Shown piece after piece: positions 1 to 9,517 of a DNA stretch of 34,515 nucleotides. The position numbers were made by a program, and so were the translations under genes. The notes under the pieces were generated by a model, which ran no database searches, was not told where the DNA came from, and saw nothing but the letters and a program-made list of their open reading frames with translations. Origin of the DNA: an uncultured Anaerolineae bacterium (lineage in GTDB: Bacteria > Chloroflexota > Anaerolineae > Promineifilales > Promineifilaceae); contig CALECP010000139.1 of the NCBI GenBank assembly GCA_937949915.1, forward strand, positions 1-34,515, read 5' to 3'. Numbering within the stretch: the first letter of the stretch is position 1; the number at the start of each line of letters is the position of its first letter.

Positions 1-1
1 T

Positions 2-640
2 AATCGCCTCGTGCAGCAATGGGCATGGTACAGCGTCTATCAATATCGGAGTGATGGTTCGGATGTGAACAATGGTGCCGGTAATAATGTGGAAACTGGC
101 TCATCGAGCAATTTGGTGGATAATCCAGCCAGCTTCATTGATGGTCAACCAAGTGCGCTAAACGATGTTGGTGATACTTTTTTGTCTTATTCAACGGCCG
201 CCACCAACAACAACACCTTATTCCCAGACCTGATAGTAGACGTACAGCCTAGTGCGGTAGCGTACACTTCCACAGGTGCAACCGCTTATCCTGTTACGTT
301 CGAGATAGCTGTCCGCAATACGGGGAACACCTCTGTGGCACAGGGTACAGTTGTCCAACTGTTTGCCGACGCAGCTCTCACACAACCGATTGGCGCGGCA
401 ACGCTCCCGGCCGGATTGGGCGGATGTTCTGTCGATACTCACCATGTAACAATAAGCGGTGTGATCGGCGCGAACATCACCGAGTTTTACGTCAAAGTTG
501 ATGCAAGTAACGTGCTGCAAGAAGACAGCAATGGCGAAAGCAACAACGTCTATGCTGATGCGGCAGGCAATCCATTGCCTATTCCGATCACTTATGAGCC
601 AGCCGGTTCATCTATCTACCTACCCGTTCTGACACGATAG
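2..640 (+). CDS. C-terminal part of a secreted protein with a CARDB-like repeat domain; 5' end truncated by the window
   Basis: Frame is open to the window edge (NRLVQQWAWYSVYQY...). The 'DLIVDVQPSA...VTFEIAVRNTGNTSVAQGTVVQLFAD...' segment is CARDB-like. C-terminus is SSIYLPVLTR*. Confidence 0.65.
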   Translation, partial: NRLVQQWAWYSVYQYRSDGSDVNNGAGNNVETGSSSNLVDNPASFIDGQPSALNDVGDTFLSYSTAATNNNTLFPDLIVDVQPSAVAYTSTGATAYPVTFEIAVRNTGNTSVAQGTVVQLFADAALTQPIGAATLPAGLGGCSVDTHHVTISGVIGANITEFYVKVDASNVLQEDSNGESNNVYADAAGNPLPIPITYEPAGSSIYLPVLTR

Positions 641-675
641 ATCAGATAATCGTTCTAACTGACCTATTTTTTGTA

Positions 676-704
676 GAGACGCAAGATTTTGCGTCTCTTT
701 TTTT
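676..704 (+). terminator. Rho-independent terminator
   Basis: gagacgcaa-gatt-ttgcgtctc followed by TTTTTTT, just after the CDS ending at 640. Confidence 0.8.
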
Positions 705-735
705 CTAAATTTTGCGTCTTGTATGATTGTTTATA

Positions 736-983
736 TGTGATCAAATAGTGTGTGGGGAATACATACCAAGCTAGGCGTTTTACTCGTTACCGCTCCGGTT
801 GAAACCGGCTGCTACGCCGACTGAAACCCGTTTGAAACGGGTTTTTTGCCGTGCCGAAAGGCACACTGACAGCCCGTGTGTTTCCAACACCGGGCGAGAC
901 CGATGCAACAAATCGCCGATGATGTGCAGATTTGACTGATTTTCACCTTAGCTTGATACCAATTGTGATCAAATAGTGTGTGG
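736..983. repeat. Segment bracketed by 20-bp direct repeats (tgtgatcaaatagtgtgtgg at 736-755 and 964-983) containing several hairpins
   Basis: Two exact 20-bp copies. Inner hairpins: ccggttgaaaccgg, aacccgtttgaaacgggtttttt, gtgccgaaaggcac, gcccgtgtgtttccaacaccgggc. Confidence 0.6.
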
Positions 984-986
984 TGC

Positions 987-1826
987 TTACAAAATAGATT
1001 GCATCAATAGATGAATATACCACGCAATCGGCGCACCGATGAGCAAACTATCGACCCGATCCAGCGCACCCCCATGCCCCGGAAAAAGTGTTCCCGTATC
1101 TTTTACTTTTGCTGTGCGCTTGAACATTGAAATAACAAGATCACCGGCCGGATTGAGGATCGCTACACAGATCGTCATCATCAGGACGGCCGTCAGCGGC
1201 AAATCAAATAAGCCGACACCAATGCCCACCGCCAGCAACGACCCCAGCATCGTGCCGCCGATCAGCCCTTCGATGCTTTTGTTGGGACTGAGGCGTGGTG
1301 ACAGGGCATGACGGCCGAGAATGCCGCGCCCCGCGATAAATTTGCCCACTCCATAAGCGAAAAAATCAACCATCCAAATCGCACACACCGCCACCACCGT
1401 CCACTGCCACGCCTCCGAGCCAGTTTCTGGTGCATACGCTCGTAATTTGAGTAAATGTCCCCCAAACCAGCCAAACAGCATGAGGGCAGCCAAAGACATA
1501 ACCAAATCGTGACCGGCGCGTTGACGGCCACTTCGTTCGTAACGGAACAACGACCATAGCAACAACACAAAAGCGGTTGCAAAGAACGTCTCATTTTGTA
1601 AGCGGCCGACCTGCACCGCCAGCCAATGCGCCCCCAAACCAGGCAATAGCAACCCAATCGGAACAAGCAGATCAAGTTTTTTTGCGATCTGGGAAAACTC
1701 GGTCGCTGCCAACCCAAAAAGCAGCACAATCGGTACAAAAAACCACCAGCCACCCAACCATGCAATAGTTACAAAAGTGGTCGCAATGACCAACGAAACA
1801 AGCGCCCGTTGTGCTACCGTACTCAC
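987..1826 (-). CDS. cdsA: Phosphatidate cytidylyltransferase
   Basis: Polytopic membrane protein with C-terminal signature ...KVKDTGTLFPGHGGALDRVDSLL...; follows uppS. Confidence 0.92.
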   Translation of the reverse strand: MSTVAQRALVSLVIATTFVTIAWLGGWWFFVPIVLLFGLAATEFSQIAKKLDLLVPIGLLLPGLGAHWLAVQVGRLQNETFFATAFVLLLWSLFRYERSGRQRAGHDLVMSLAALMLFGWFGGHLLKLRAYAPETGSEAWQWTVVAVCAIWMVDFFAYGVGKFIAGRGILGRHALSPRLSPNKSIEGLIGGTMLGSLLAVGIGVGLFDLPLTAVLMMTICVAILNPAGDLVISMFKRTAKVKDTGTLFPGHGGALDRVDSLLIGAPIAWYIHLLMQSIL

Positions 1827-1828
1827 AA

Positions 1829-2581
1829 TTATGCCTTCCCGATTTGCTCGTCTGTTTGTCCAAAACGGCGATTGCGCTGCGAATATGCTTCAATTGCACC
1901 CCATAGCTCATCTCGGCCGAAATCAGGCCAATACACTGGAGTCGGGTACAGTTCTGCATACGCCGCTTGCCAGATCAAAAAGTTGCTGATCCGTAATTCA
2001 CCACTTGTGCGGATCACCAGATCAGGGTCAGGCAGCCCTTTTGTGAACAGATACGAGTTAAATAATTCCTCATTGAGATCATCGGCCGCAATCCCATCCG
2101 CCAACATTTGGCGTACCGCGTGCATGATTTCAGAGCGGCCGCCATAGTTGAACGCCACATTGAGAATCAGCCGCTCATTGTGCTTCGTTAGCTCCAGCGC
2201 ATCATGCAGCTTGCGGGTCAAATCGGGGTTCACGCCCGTTAGTTCGCCCAGATGATGAATGCACACACCCTGCTCGTGCAGCGATTGCGATTCTTTGTTC
2301 AGCACCCGCGCAAACAGCTTCATCAACGCTTGTACTTCCAGCTTCGGCCGATCCCAATTTTCAGTTGAGAACGCATAAATCGTCAAAATCTCAATACCAA
2401 ATTCGACTGATGCATTGATGATCCGGCGCAAATTTTCTGCCCCCGCCCGATGCCCCGCATTGCGTGGCAGACCGCGCTTTTTCGCCCAGCGGCCGTTGCC
2501 ATCCATAATGATCGCCACGTGTTTGGGTGTCACGATCTGTATTTGTTCTTTTGTTGCGTTATCGGGGATCGCCATCATCAA
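1829..2581 (-). CDS. uppS: Isoprenyl transferase / undecaprenyl diphosphate synthase
   Basis: HVAIIMDGNGRWAKKRGLPRNAGHRAG and DPDLVIRTSGELRISNFLIWQAAYAELY motifs. Confidence 0.96.
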   Translation of the reverse strand: MMMAIPDNATKEQIQIVTPKHVAIIMDGNGRWAKKRGLPRNAGHRAGAENLRRIINASVEFGIEILTIYAFSTENWDRPKLEVQALMKLFARVLNKESQSLHEQGVCIHHLGELTGVNPDLTRKLHDALELTKHNERLILNVAFNYGGRSEIMHAVRQMLADGIAADDLNEELFNSYLFTKGLPDPDLVIRTSGELRISNFLIWQAAYAELYPTPVYWPDFGRDELWGAIEAYSQRNRRFGQTDEQIGKA

Positions 2582-2596
2582 TTTACTCTCCTGCGC

Positions 2597-3154
2597 TCAC
2601 ACTTCCATGATCTCGGCCGACTTTTCCTTGCCACGTTCATCGATCTGTTTCACAAAGCTATCAGTCAGCTCTTGCAGCTTCTCATGGCCGCGCCGCTCAT
2701 CATCCTCTGTGATCATCTTTTCATCTTTTAGCTCACGGATGTCGTTTTGCACATCGCGGCGCACATTGCGAACAGCCACCTTTGCCTCTTCTACACGCTT
2801 GCCCACCATCTTGCTCAATTCGCGGCGACGTTCCTCATTCAAACGCGGGATATTGAGGCGGATAATTTTGCCATCATTATTGGGGTTCAAACCCAAATTC
2901 GCCTCCAAAATCGCCCGTTCAATCGCTGGCATCGACGTGGCATCAAACGGCCGAATCGCCAACTGTTGCGCTTCGGGAGCAGAAACAACAGCCAATTGAT
3001 TGAGCGGTAGCAACGAGCCATACAACTCCACACGCACCCGATCCAAAAGCTGTGGGTTCGCTCGTCCTGTCCGAATAGAAGCCAAATCGTTGTCTAAAGA
3101 CCGAATCGCACCTTCCATGCGGTCTTTGCCTTCGTCTAAATACTCTTGGTACAT
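2597..3154 (-). CDS. frr: Ribosome recycling factor
   Basis: 185 aa; RTGRANPQLLDRVRVELYG...LNQLA...IRPFD... typical RRF. Confidence 0.96.
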   Translation of the reverse strand: MYQEYLDEGKDRMEGAIRSLDNDLASIRTGRANPQLLDRVRVELYGSLLPLNQLAVVSAPEAQQLAIRPFDATSMPAIERAILEANLGLNPNNDGKIIRLNIPRLNEERRRELSKMVGKRVEEAKVAVRNVRRDVQNDIRELKDEKMITEDDERRGHEKLQELTDSFVKQIDERGKEKSAEIMEV

Positions 3155-3177
3155 TGCATTTCTCCGTGAAGTTGTCT

Positions 3178-3204
3178 GTGGGACACGATAGATCGTGTCC
3201 CCAC
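3178..3204. repeat. Intergenic palindrome of the GTARRGAC family (variant)
   Basis: gtgggacacgat-ag-atcgtgtccccac, one-base bulge; between pyrH and frr. Confidence 0.65.
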
Positions 3205-3219
3205 GATTGCTATAATTGC

Positions 3220-4026
<807 letters not shown>

Positions 4027-4041
4027 CTTATTTGTTAACCA

Positions 4042-4641
4042 CTAAATATCTTCGCCCAAATCGTATCGGACAAATCGCCTAATGACGATATTCTCACCCA
4101 ACTGGGCGCGAGCATCATCCAGCATCTGTTTGACTTTGACTTTATCGTCCTTCACAAACGGCATTTCGAGCAAGCAATACTCTTCATAGAATTTACGCAT
4201 CCGGCCGACCACCATTTTCTGGGCGATCTCTTCTGGCTTGCCTTCTTCCATCGCTTGCTTGGTCAAAATTTCGCGCTCTTCCGCCAAATCCGCCTCTGGT
4301 ACATCTTCGATGCTCACATAACGTGGAGCCATCGACGCAACTTGTAGCGCCACATCTTGTGCCAATTGCAAAAAGGCATCATTCCGTGCTACAAAGTCAG
4401 TCTCACAGTTCAATTCGACCAACACACCCAGTCGTTCGCCCGGATGTGAATACACTTTCACAATGCCTTCTTTCGCATCGCGTCCAGCGCGTTTGTCGAT
4501 CTTTACCTTCAATTGTTCGCGCAATGTTTTAGCTGCTTGGTCGATGTTACCGTCGTTGGCTACCAATGCCTCTTTGCACTTCTTAATACCTGCGCCTGTC
4601 ATTTCGCGCAATTTCTTGATGTCTGCTGCACTTACACTCAT
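4042..4641 (-). CDS. tsf: Elongation factor Ts
   Basis: VSAADIKKLREMTGAGIKKCKEAL...; VELNCETDFVARND. Confidence 0.97.
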   Translation of the reverse strand: MSVSAADIKKLREMTGAGIKKCKEALVANDGNIDQAAKTLREQLKVKIDKRAGRDAKEGIVKVYSHPGERLGVLVELNCETDFVARNDAFLQLAQDVALQVASMAPRYVSIEDVPEADLAEEREILTKQAMEEGKPEEIAQKMVVGRMRKFYEEYCLLEMPFVKDDKVKVKQMLDDARAQLGENIVIRRFVRYDLGEDI

Positions 4642-4669
4642 GTAAGTTTCTCCTAAAGTAAGGACACAA

Positions 4670-4697
4670 GTAGGGACACGGTAAATCGTGTCCCTAC
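4670..4697. repeat. Intergenic palindrome of the GTARRGAC family
   Basis: gtagggacacg-gtaaat-cgtgtccctac, perfect 11-bp stem; between rpsB and tsf. Confidence 0.8.
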
Positions 4698-4706
4698 GGT
4701 CATATT

Positions 4707-5654
4707 TTACTCAGACGCTTTTTTCTCGTCTGCCAATTTCTTGATCTGTTCACCCGTTGCTGTCGTCGGGGCTGCGTCGATAGAAGCTGCCTTTCTCGAC
4801 GGCGTGACAGTCACTTTCGGGGCTTGCTTTTGGATTTTGGCGCGGGTCGATGCACCGAGCAATGCTTCGTCGCTTGCGTTGTGCAAATCATACGCCTCGC
4901 TGCCACCACTGTAAGAGCCGCCATAGCCGCGTTGTGCGTCTTTGCCTGCTGCTTCGGGGTTGTCGTCTTTCCGCATGTTCGCGCCTTCGATGGCTGCGTC
5001 CGCCAATTTACCTGCGATCAGTTTGATCGCCCGGATCGCATCATCGTTAGCTGGAATCACATGATCAATCGGCGATGGATCACAATTGGTATCGACCATC
5101 GCAATGATCGGAATGCCCAGCTTGTTCGCTTCGGTCACGGCCGTATCTTCACTGCTGATGTCTACGACAAACAACATGGTCGGCAACTCGCTCATCTCAC
5201 GAATACCGCCCAACCGCATGTTAAGACGGTCGATCTCGCGTTGCTTCATCAACATCTCTTTTTTCTTCAAGCCGTCGAATTTGCCTTCTTTCTGGTCTTT
5301 TTCCAACTGCTTCAGATGGTTGATACGCTGCCGAATCGTTGACCAATTGGTAAGCGTACCGCCCAACCAACGTTGGTTGACATATGGCATACCGGCGCGT
5401 GCCGCTTCTTGCCCAATGATGTCTTGCGCTTGGCGTTTTGTGCCGACAAACAAAATTTTGCCGCCTTCGGCCGTGATGTCACGCACCATCTCGTAGATGT
5501 CGTGCAAAATGACAATTGTTTGCTGCAAGTCGAGGATGTGGATGCCGTTCCGTTCTGTAAAGATGTACGGCTTCATATTCGGGTGCCAACGACGGGTGCG
5601 ATGCCCGAAATGTACGCCTGTTTCTAACAGGGCTTTCATAGATACTACGGCCAT
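4707..5654 (-). CDS. rpsB: 30S ribosomal protein S2 with a long C-terminal extension
   Basis: [32 protein letters not shown]...; ATG at 5654 has an upstream AAGGAG; the 5744 start in the ORF track is an N-terminal overextension. Confidence 0.95.
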   Translation of the reverse strand: MAVVSMKALLETGVHFGHRTRRWHPNMKPYIFTERNGIHILDLQQTIVILHDIYEMVRDITAEGGKILFVGTKRQAQDIIGQEAARAGMPYVNQRWLGGTLTNWSTIRQRINHLKQLEKDQKEGKFDGLKKKEMLMKQREIDRLNMRLGGIREMSELPTMLFVVDISSEDTAVTEANKLGIPIIAMVDTNCDPSPIDHVIPANDDAIRAIKLIAGKLADAAIEGANMRKDDNPEAAGKDAQRGYGGSYSGGSEAYDLHNASDEALLGASTRAKIQKQAPKVTVTPSRKAASIDAAPTTATGEQIKKLADEKKASE

Positions 5655-5844
5655 AATAAAACTCCTTAGGTTAAAACCGCCACATTCGTCATCCCATGCT
5701 GAGACTTGTCCGGCCTGATGGACAAGCACCCTCAACATGATCAAAATGTGTGTGTGATTGTGAATTTGCTCGTAAGTGAGCCGTCAGATTATAGCGAATG
5801 GAGAATGCAGTGACAAACTGTATCTGCACATTATACTAGGCAGT

Positions 5845-7146
5845 ATGCAACGGCCGAACGTACTCTGGACAATTGTGTTGATTTTGTTGCTCGTAACGGG
5901 ATGCAGCGACCCCTCTGCCCGTACCCCCACGCCTGCTTCGCCCACCATTCCCACCCGCACCCCCGCGCCCGACGCGGCCGTGGGTGACAATGGCACGGCC
6001 GTCGAGCCAACACCCGCGCCCAAAACGATCCGTTTGTGGACAGGCACGGCCGTTTCTCCATATGGCGACACGGCCGCGCATACCCTCTTGAACGAACAAT
6101 TGGACACTTACCGTGCCGCTCACCCCGATACCCAAATCGAAGTGCATGTCAAAAATTTGTCAGGCCCCGGCAGCATTCTCAACTATTTGCGGACAGGGCT
6201 CACAGTCGCGCCCGGTCTGATGCCCGACGTGATATTGTTGCCGTCGGAACAATTGCTCACATTCAAAACAGAGAATTTGATCGCACCGCTTTCTATTGAA
6301 GGAAGCGATATCGATAATTGGTATCCGGCGGCCGTCGATTTGGCTGTAATAGAAGGAGACGTGTACGCATGGCCGTTTGTGTTTACCAATTTGCATCATC
6401 TGGTATGGAACACGGCCGCCATGACCGAAACGATCCCGGTGGACTGGGCATCGTTTGTGCAAATGGAAAATGCGTCGTTGGCATTCTCGGCCGAAACAAA
6501 CGCGGCCGTCGCCCTGCCCCTACACCTGTATCGCAGCACCGGCAGTTCGCCCCTGGATAGCAATGGGGTGCTAGCGCCTACCCAGCCTGTGACGACGGCC
6601 GTCTATGAGTTGTTGCAAAATGGACAATTGCGCGATCTATTCGCCGTTGACCCCGCTATTTTGACCACCGATGAGCAAGTGCTGCAAGCGGTGGTGGGCA
6701 ATGGGGTGGCGATGGGGGTGGTGGCGGCCGAGACAATGCTTGCGCTCGACCCAGAGGTCGTGGTTGGCTACGATGCGATACCGGGCGAAAGTGAGCTTGC
6801 GCCGCCGTTGGTCAGTGCGCTTTCGTGGGCGGTGACAGCGCAAACAGAGTCACGTCAAGCGTTGGCAAATGATTTGATCGCCTTCTTGACGGCCGACGAT
6901 AATCTGGGCGCGTGGAGTGAGGCAGCGCAACGGCTGCCCAATAGTGCGGGGGCGCTGGCGACGTGGCAAAACAGCGCGTATGCACAATTTATCGACACGC
7001 AGCTAGAGGGCGCGATTGGCTATCCGTACTACGATTCTTCCCGGTCGCGCACATTGGCAGAGGTGACGGCCGCCTTTGTTACCACCCAGCAATCGCCCCG
7101 CGCTGCCACAGACAGTTTGCTAGCCCGCCTGGAAAACAGCCGATAG
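5845..7146 (+). CDS. Extracellular solute-binding lipoprotein (family 1-like)
   Basis: Start MQRPNVLWTIVLILLLVTGCSD with a lipobox; ABC-type substrate-binding fold features (GVAMGVVAAETMLALDP..., AFLTADDNLGAWSE). Confidence 0.75.
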   Translation: MQRPNVLWTIVLILLLVTGCSDPSARTPTPASPTIPTRTPAPDAAVGDNGTAVEPTPAPKTIRLWTGTAVSPYGDTAAHTLLNEQLDTYRAAHPDTQIEVHVKNLSGPGSILNYLRTGLTVAPGLMPDVILLPSEQLLTFKTENLIAPLSIEGSDIDNWYPAAVDLAVIEGDVYAWPFVFTNLHHLVWNTAAMTETIPVDWASFVQMENASLAFSAETNAAVALPLHLYRSTGSSPLDSNGVLAPTQPVTTAVYELLQNGQLRDLFAVDPAILTTDEQVLQAVVGNGVAMGVVAAETMLALDPEVVVGYDAIPGESELAPPLVSALSWAVTAQTESRQALANDLIAFLTADDNLGAWSEAAQRLPNSAGALATWQNSAYAQFIDTQLEGAIGYPYYDSSRSRTLAEVTAAFVTTQQSPRAATDSLLARLENSR

Positions 7147-7164
7147 CACGTTACAATCGGCCGT

Positions 7165-8592
7165 ATGACAATCAAATTTGGCACAGACGGCTGGCGAGCC
7201 GTTATTTCGGAAACATTTACCTTTCATAATCTTCGTCTCGTCGCTCAAGCGATTGCAGATTTCACCAAACAAGAAGATTCGGCATCCCCCAGCGTCGTCG
7301 TCGGCTTCGACACCCGCTTTTTGTCAGATCGCTATGCGGCCGAAGTGGCACGTGTGATGGCTGGCAACGGCATCAAAACATGGCTGGCACGGGCAGATAC
7401 CCCCACCCCGGCCGTCAGCTATACCATCGTCGATAAACAAGCGACAACCGGTGTCATGATCACCGCCAGCCACAACCCGCCCCGCTACAACGGAGTCAAA
7501 TTAAAAGGGCATTTTGGCGGTAGCGTGACGGTGCAACAAGGCAAACGGATCGAGCGCATTCTGGAAAATAACCTAGAAAATGCGAAAGGCCCCAACATGA
7601 TGGAAATGGAACAAGCCCTCGCGGAAGGGTTGGTGACACGCTTTGATCCGTCGTGGGCATACTACGAGCATTTGAGCAGTTTGGTCGATTTAGATTTGAT
7701 TTCGAGCGGTGAATTGCGTGTCGTGGCTGATGGCATGTGGAGCGCAGGGCGGGGCGTGTTTGGCGAAATGCTCAGTCGCGGCCGTACCACCGTCCACAAC
7801 ATTCGCCATGAAATGAACCCCGGATTCGGCGGCATCCATCCCGAACCGATTGCCAAATATCTCGGCTTGCTCAGTTCCACCATTCAGGCAGGCCACTGGG
7901 ACGTGGGGCTGGCCACAGACGGGGACGCAGACCGCATTGGCGCAGTCGATAAATTTGGCGAATTTGTTGATCCGCACCGCATTTACGCCCTGATCATGCG
8001 CTATCTCATCGAAAAGCGCGGCATGACCGGGAAAATCGTGCGAACAGTCTCGACGACGCGCATGATCGACCGCATCGCCGCCCAGCATGGGCTGGAAGTG
8101 ATCGAAACGCCTGTCGGCTTCAATTACATCGCGGACTTGATGATGAAAGATGATGTTTTGATGGGTGGCGAAGAGTCGGGCGGCATGTCGATCAAGGGAC
8201 ACATTCCCGAAGGAGATGGCATTTTGATGGGCTTGCTGCTGCTGGAAGTGATGGCTGATGCAGGCAAACCGTTGCACCAATTGGTGGCTGAATTGCTGGA
8301 CGAATATGGCCCCGCCCAATACAAGCGCACCGATATGCCGCTCAAGCAGCCGGTGGCGAAAGCGGATATGGTGAAGCTGTTGCTCGATGCCGCGCCAGAT
8401 GCGATTGCGAAGGTGGCTATCGAACGGATCGAGACGACCGATGGCGTAAAGTATTATTTGGCTGATGGCAGTTGGCTGCTGATCCGGCCGAGCGGAACAG
8501 AGTCGGTGCTGCGCGTCTATGCAGAAGCGCCCAGCGATGAGCGGGTGGCGGCGCTGTTATCTTTTGGCGAACAGATGGCGGCACGGGCATAA
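7165..8592 (+). CDS. Phosphoglucomutase/phosphomannomutase family protein
   Basis: TASHNPPRYNGVKLKG (active-site Ser), ATDGDADRIGAVD (metal loop), GGEESGGMSIKGHIPEGDG, LIRPSGTESVLRVYAEA. Confidence 0.95.
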   Translation: MTIKFGTDGWRAVISETFTFHNLRLVAQAIADFTKQEDSASPSVVVGFDTRFLSDRYAAEVARVMAGNGIKTWLARADTPTPAVSYTIVDKQATTGVMITASHNPPRYNGVKLKGHFGGSVTVQQGKRIERILENNLENAKGPNMMEMEQALAEGLVTRFDPSWAYYEHLSSLVDLDLISSGELRVVADGMWSAGRGVFGEMLSRGRTTVHNIRHEMNPGFGGIHPEPIAKYLGLLSSTIQAGHWDVGLATDGDADRIGAVDKFGEFVDPHRIYALIMRYLIEKRGMTGKIVRTVSTTRMIDRIAAQHGLEVIETPVGFNYIADLMMKDDVLMGGEESGGMSIKGHIPEGDGILMGLLLLEVMADAGKPLHQLVAELLDEYGPAQYKRTDMPLKQPVAKADMVKLLLDAAPDAIAKVAIERIETTDGVKYYLADGSWLLIRPSGTESVLRVYAEAPSDERVAALLSFGEQMAARA

Positions 8593-8599
8593 TTGACAG

Positions 8600-9466
8600 A
8601 TGAACGAAGCCAGCAAGCGCAAGCGAACACAATTCTCAGATTATATTGCACGAAAAGTGGTGCCAGCGTCGGCCGTGCAGGCGATTGTCGTGATCGGGAG
8701 CGTGGCAAAAGGGGTTGCGCGTGACAATTCTGATATTGACGCAGTTGTGTTTTTGCAGCCGTTCGATCTGTATGCTGTCCCGGCCGAGTTCAAATGGCAG
8801 CCTGAGCAAGATCAGTATTATGGTATTTTTAACAATGTCGCCAACGCTATTCAGGGCGACTTCAAGCGCGTAGATTTAGCGCAATGGTCACAACCAGAGC
8901 ATGTATGGCCCGAAGCGATTTGCGCTGAGTTGCAAGAAGGGTGGGTGGCGTTTGATCGGCGTGATGCGATTCAACCACTGCTCGATGAACGCACAAAATT
9001 TAGTGACCCGATACGACGAAAGCGACTTGACGAAGCGGTTGTGCGGCTCGATTGGCTGTTATCGGAGACGACGATAGACCAAACATGGAACACGCACGGG
9101 GCAACGGTGGCGCATTATCGTCTTCATGCCGCGTATGATTATTTGATCCAAGCACTCTTTGCCTACAATCGGCGGTGGCGTACTTTTCGCAGTCGTGAGC
9201 TGGCTGATTTGTTGACGCTTGCGTGGCTGCCAGCACAATTTGAAGAACACGCTTTCTTGATGATGAATGCGCCTTCCAAGATGCTAGACGGGTATCAGCA
9301 ACGTGCGGCCGTTTTGCGCCAACATTTTGATCAACTACTTGTGCAATGCAAGCAGGATAATCTATTTGGCGAAGATGCTGTTGACGAGGCTTTTGTGCGT
9401 CAGCACGACGAGCCGGGGCGCAACTGGAATATGGATGCGTGGAACGAGCGACACAATCCAACGTAG
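8600..9466 (+). CDS. Nucleotidyltransferase-domain protein
   Basis: VIGSVAKGVARDNSDIDAVVF, the pol-beta-type GS-x(n)-D-x-D motif. Confidence 0.75.
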   Translation: MNEASKRKRTQFSDYIARKVVPASAVQAIVVIGSVAKGVARDNSDIDAVVFLQPFDLYAVPAEFKWQPEQDQYYGIFNNVANAIQGDFKRVDLAQWSQPEHVWPEAICAELQEGWVAFDRRDAIQPLLDERTKFSDPIRRKRLDEAVVRLDWLLSETTIDQTWNTHGATVAHYRLHAAYDYLIQALFAYNRRWRTFRSRELADLLTLAWLPAQFEEHAFLMMNAPSKMLDGYQQRAAVLRQHFDQLLVQCKQDNLFGEDAVDEAFVRQHDEPGRNWNMDAWNERHNPT

Positions 9467-9495
9467 GGACATGGGGTGCCATGTCCCTACGTTGG
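9458..9495. repeat. Intergenic palindrome of the GTARRGAC family overlapping the stop of the upstream CDS
   Basis: ccaacgtagggacatgg-ggtg-ccatgtccctacgttgg, perfect 17-bp stem; the TAG stop of 8600..9466 lies in its left arm. Confidence 0.85.
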
Positions 9496-9517
9496 AAATT
9501 AAAAATTAGCAAGAATT

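Noticed and set aside
5655-5744. N-terminal extension of rpsB in the ORF track
   Set aside because: S2 begins at [18 protein letters not shown], which has its own AAGGAG.
6036-6299. Overlapping ORFs inside the solute-binding protein gene
   Set aside because: Alternate-frame ORFs in GC-rich coding DNA; no start signals or recognisable domains.
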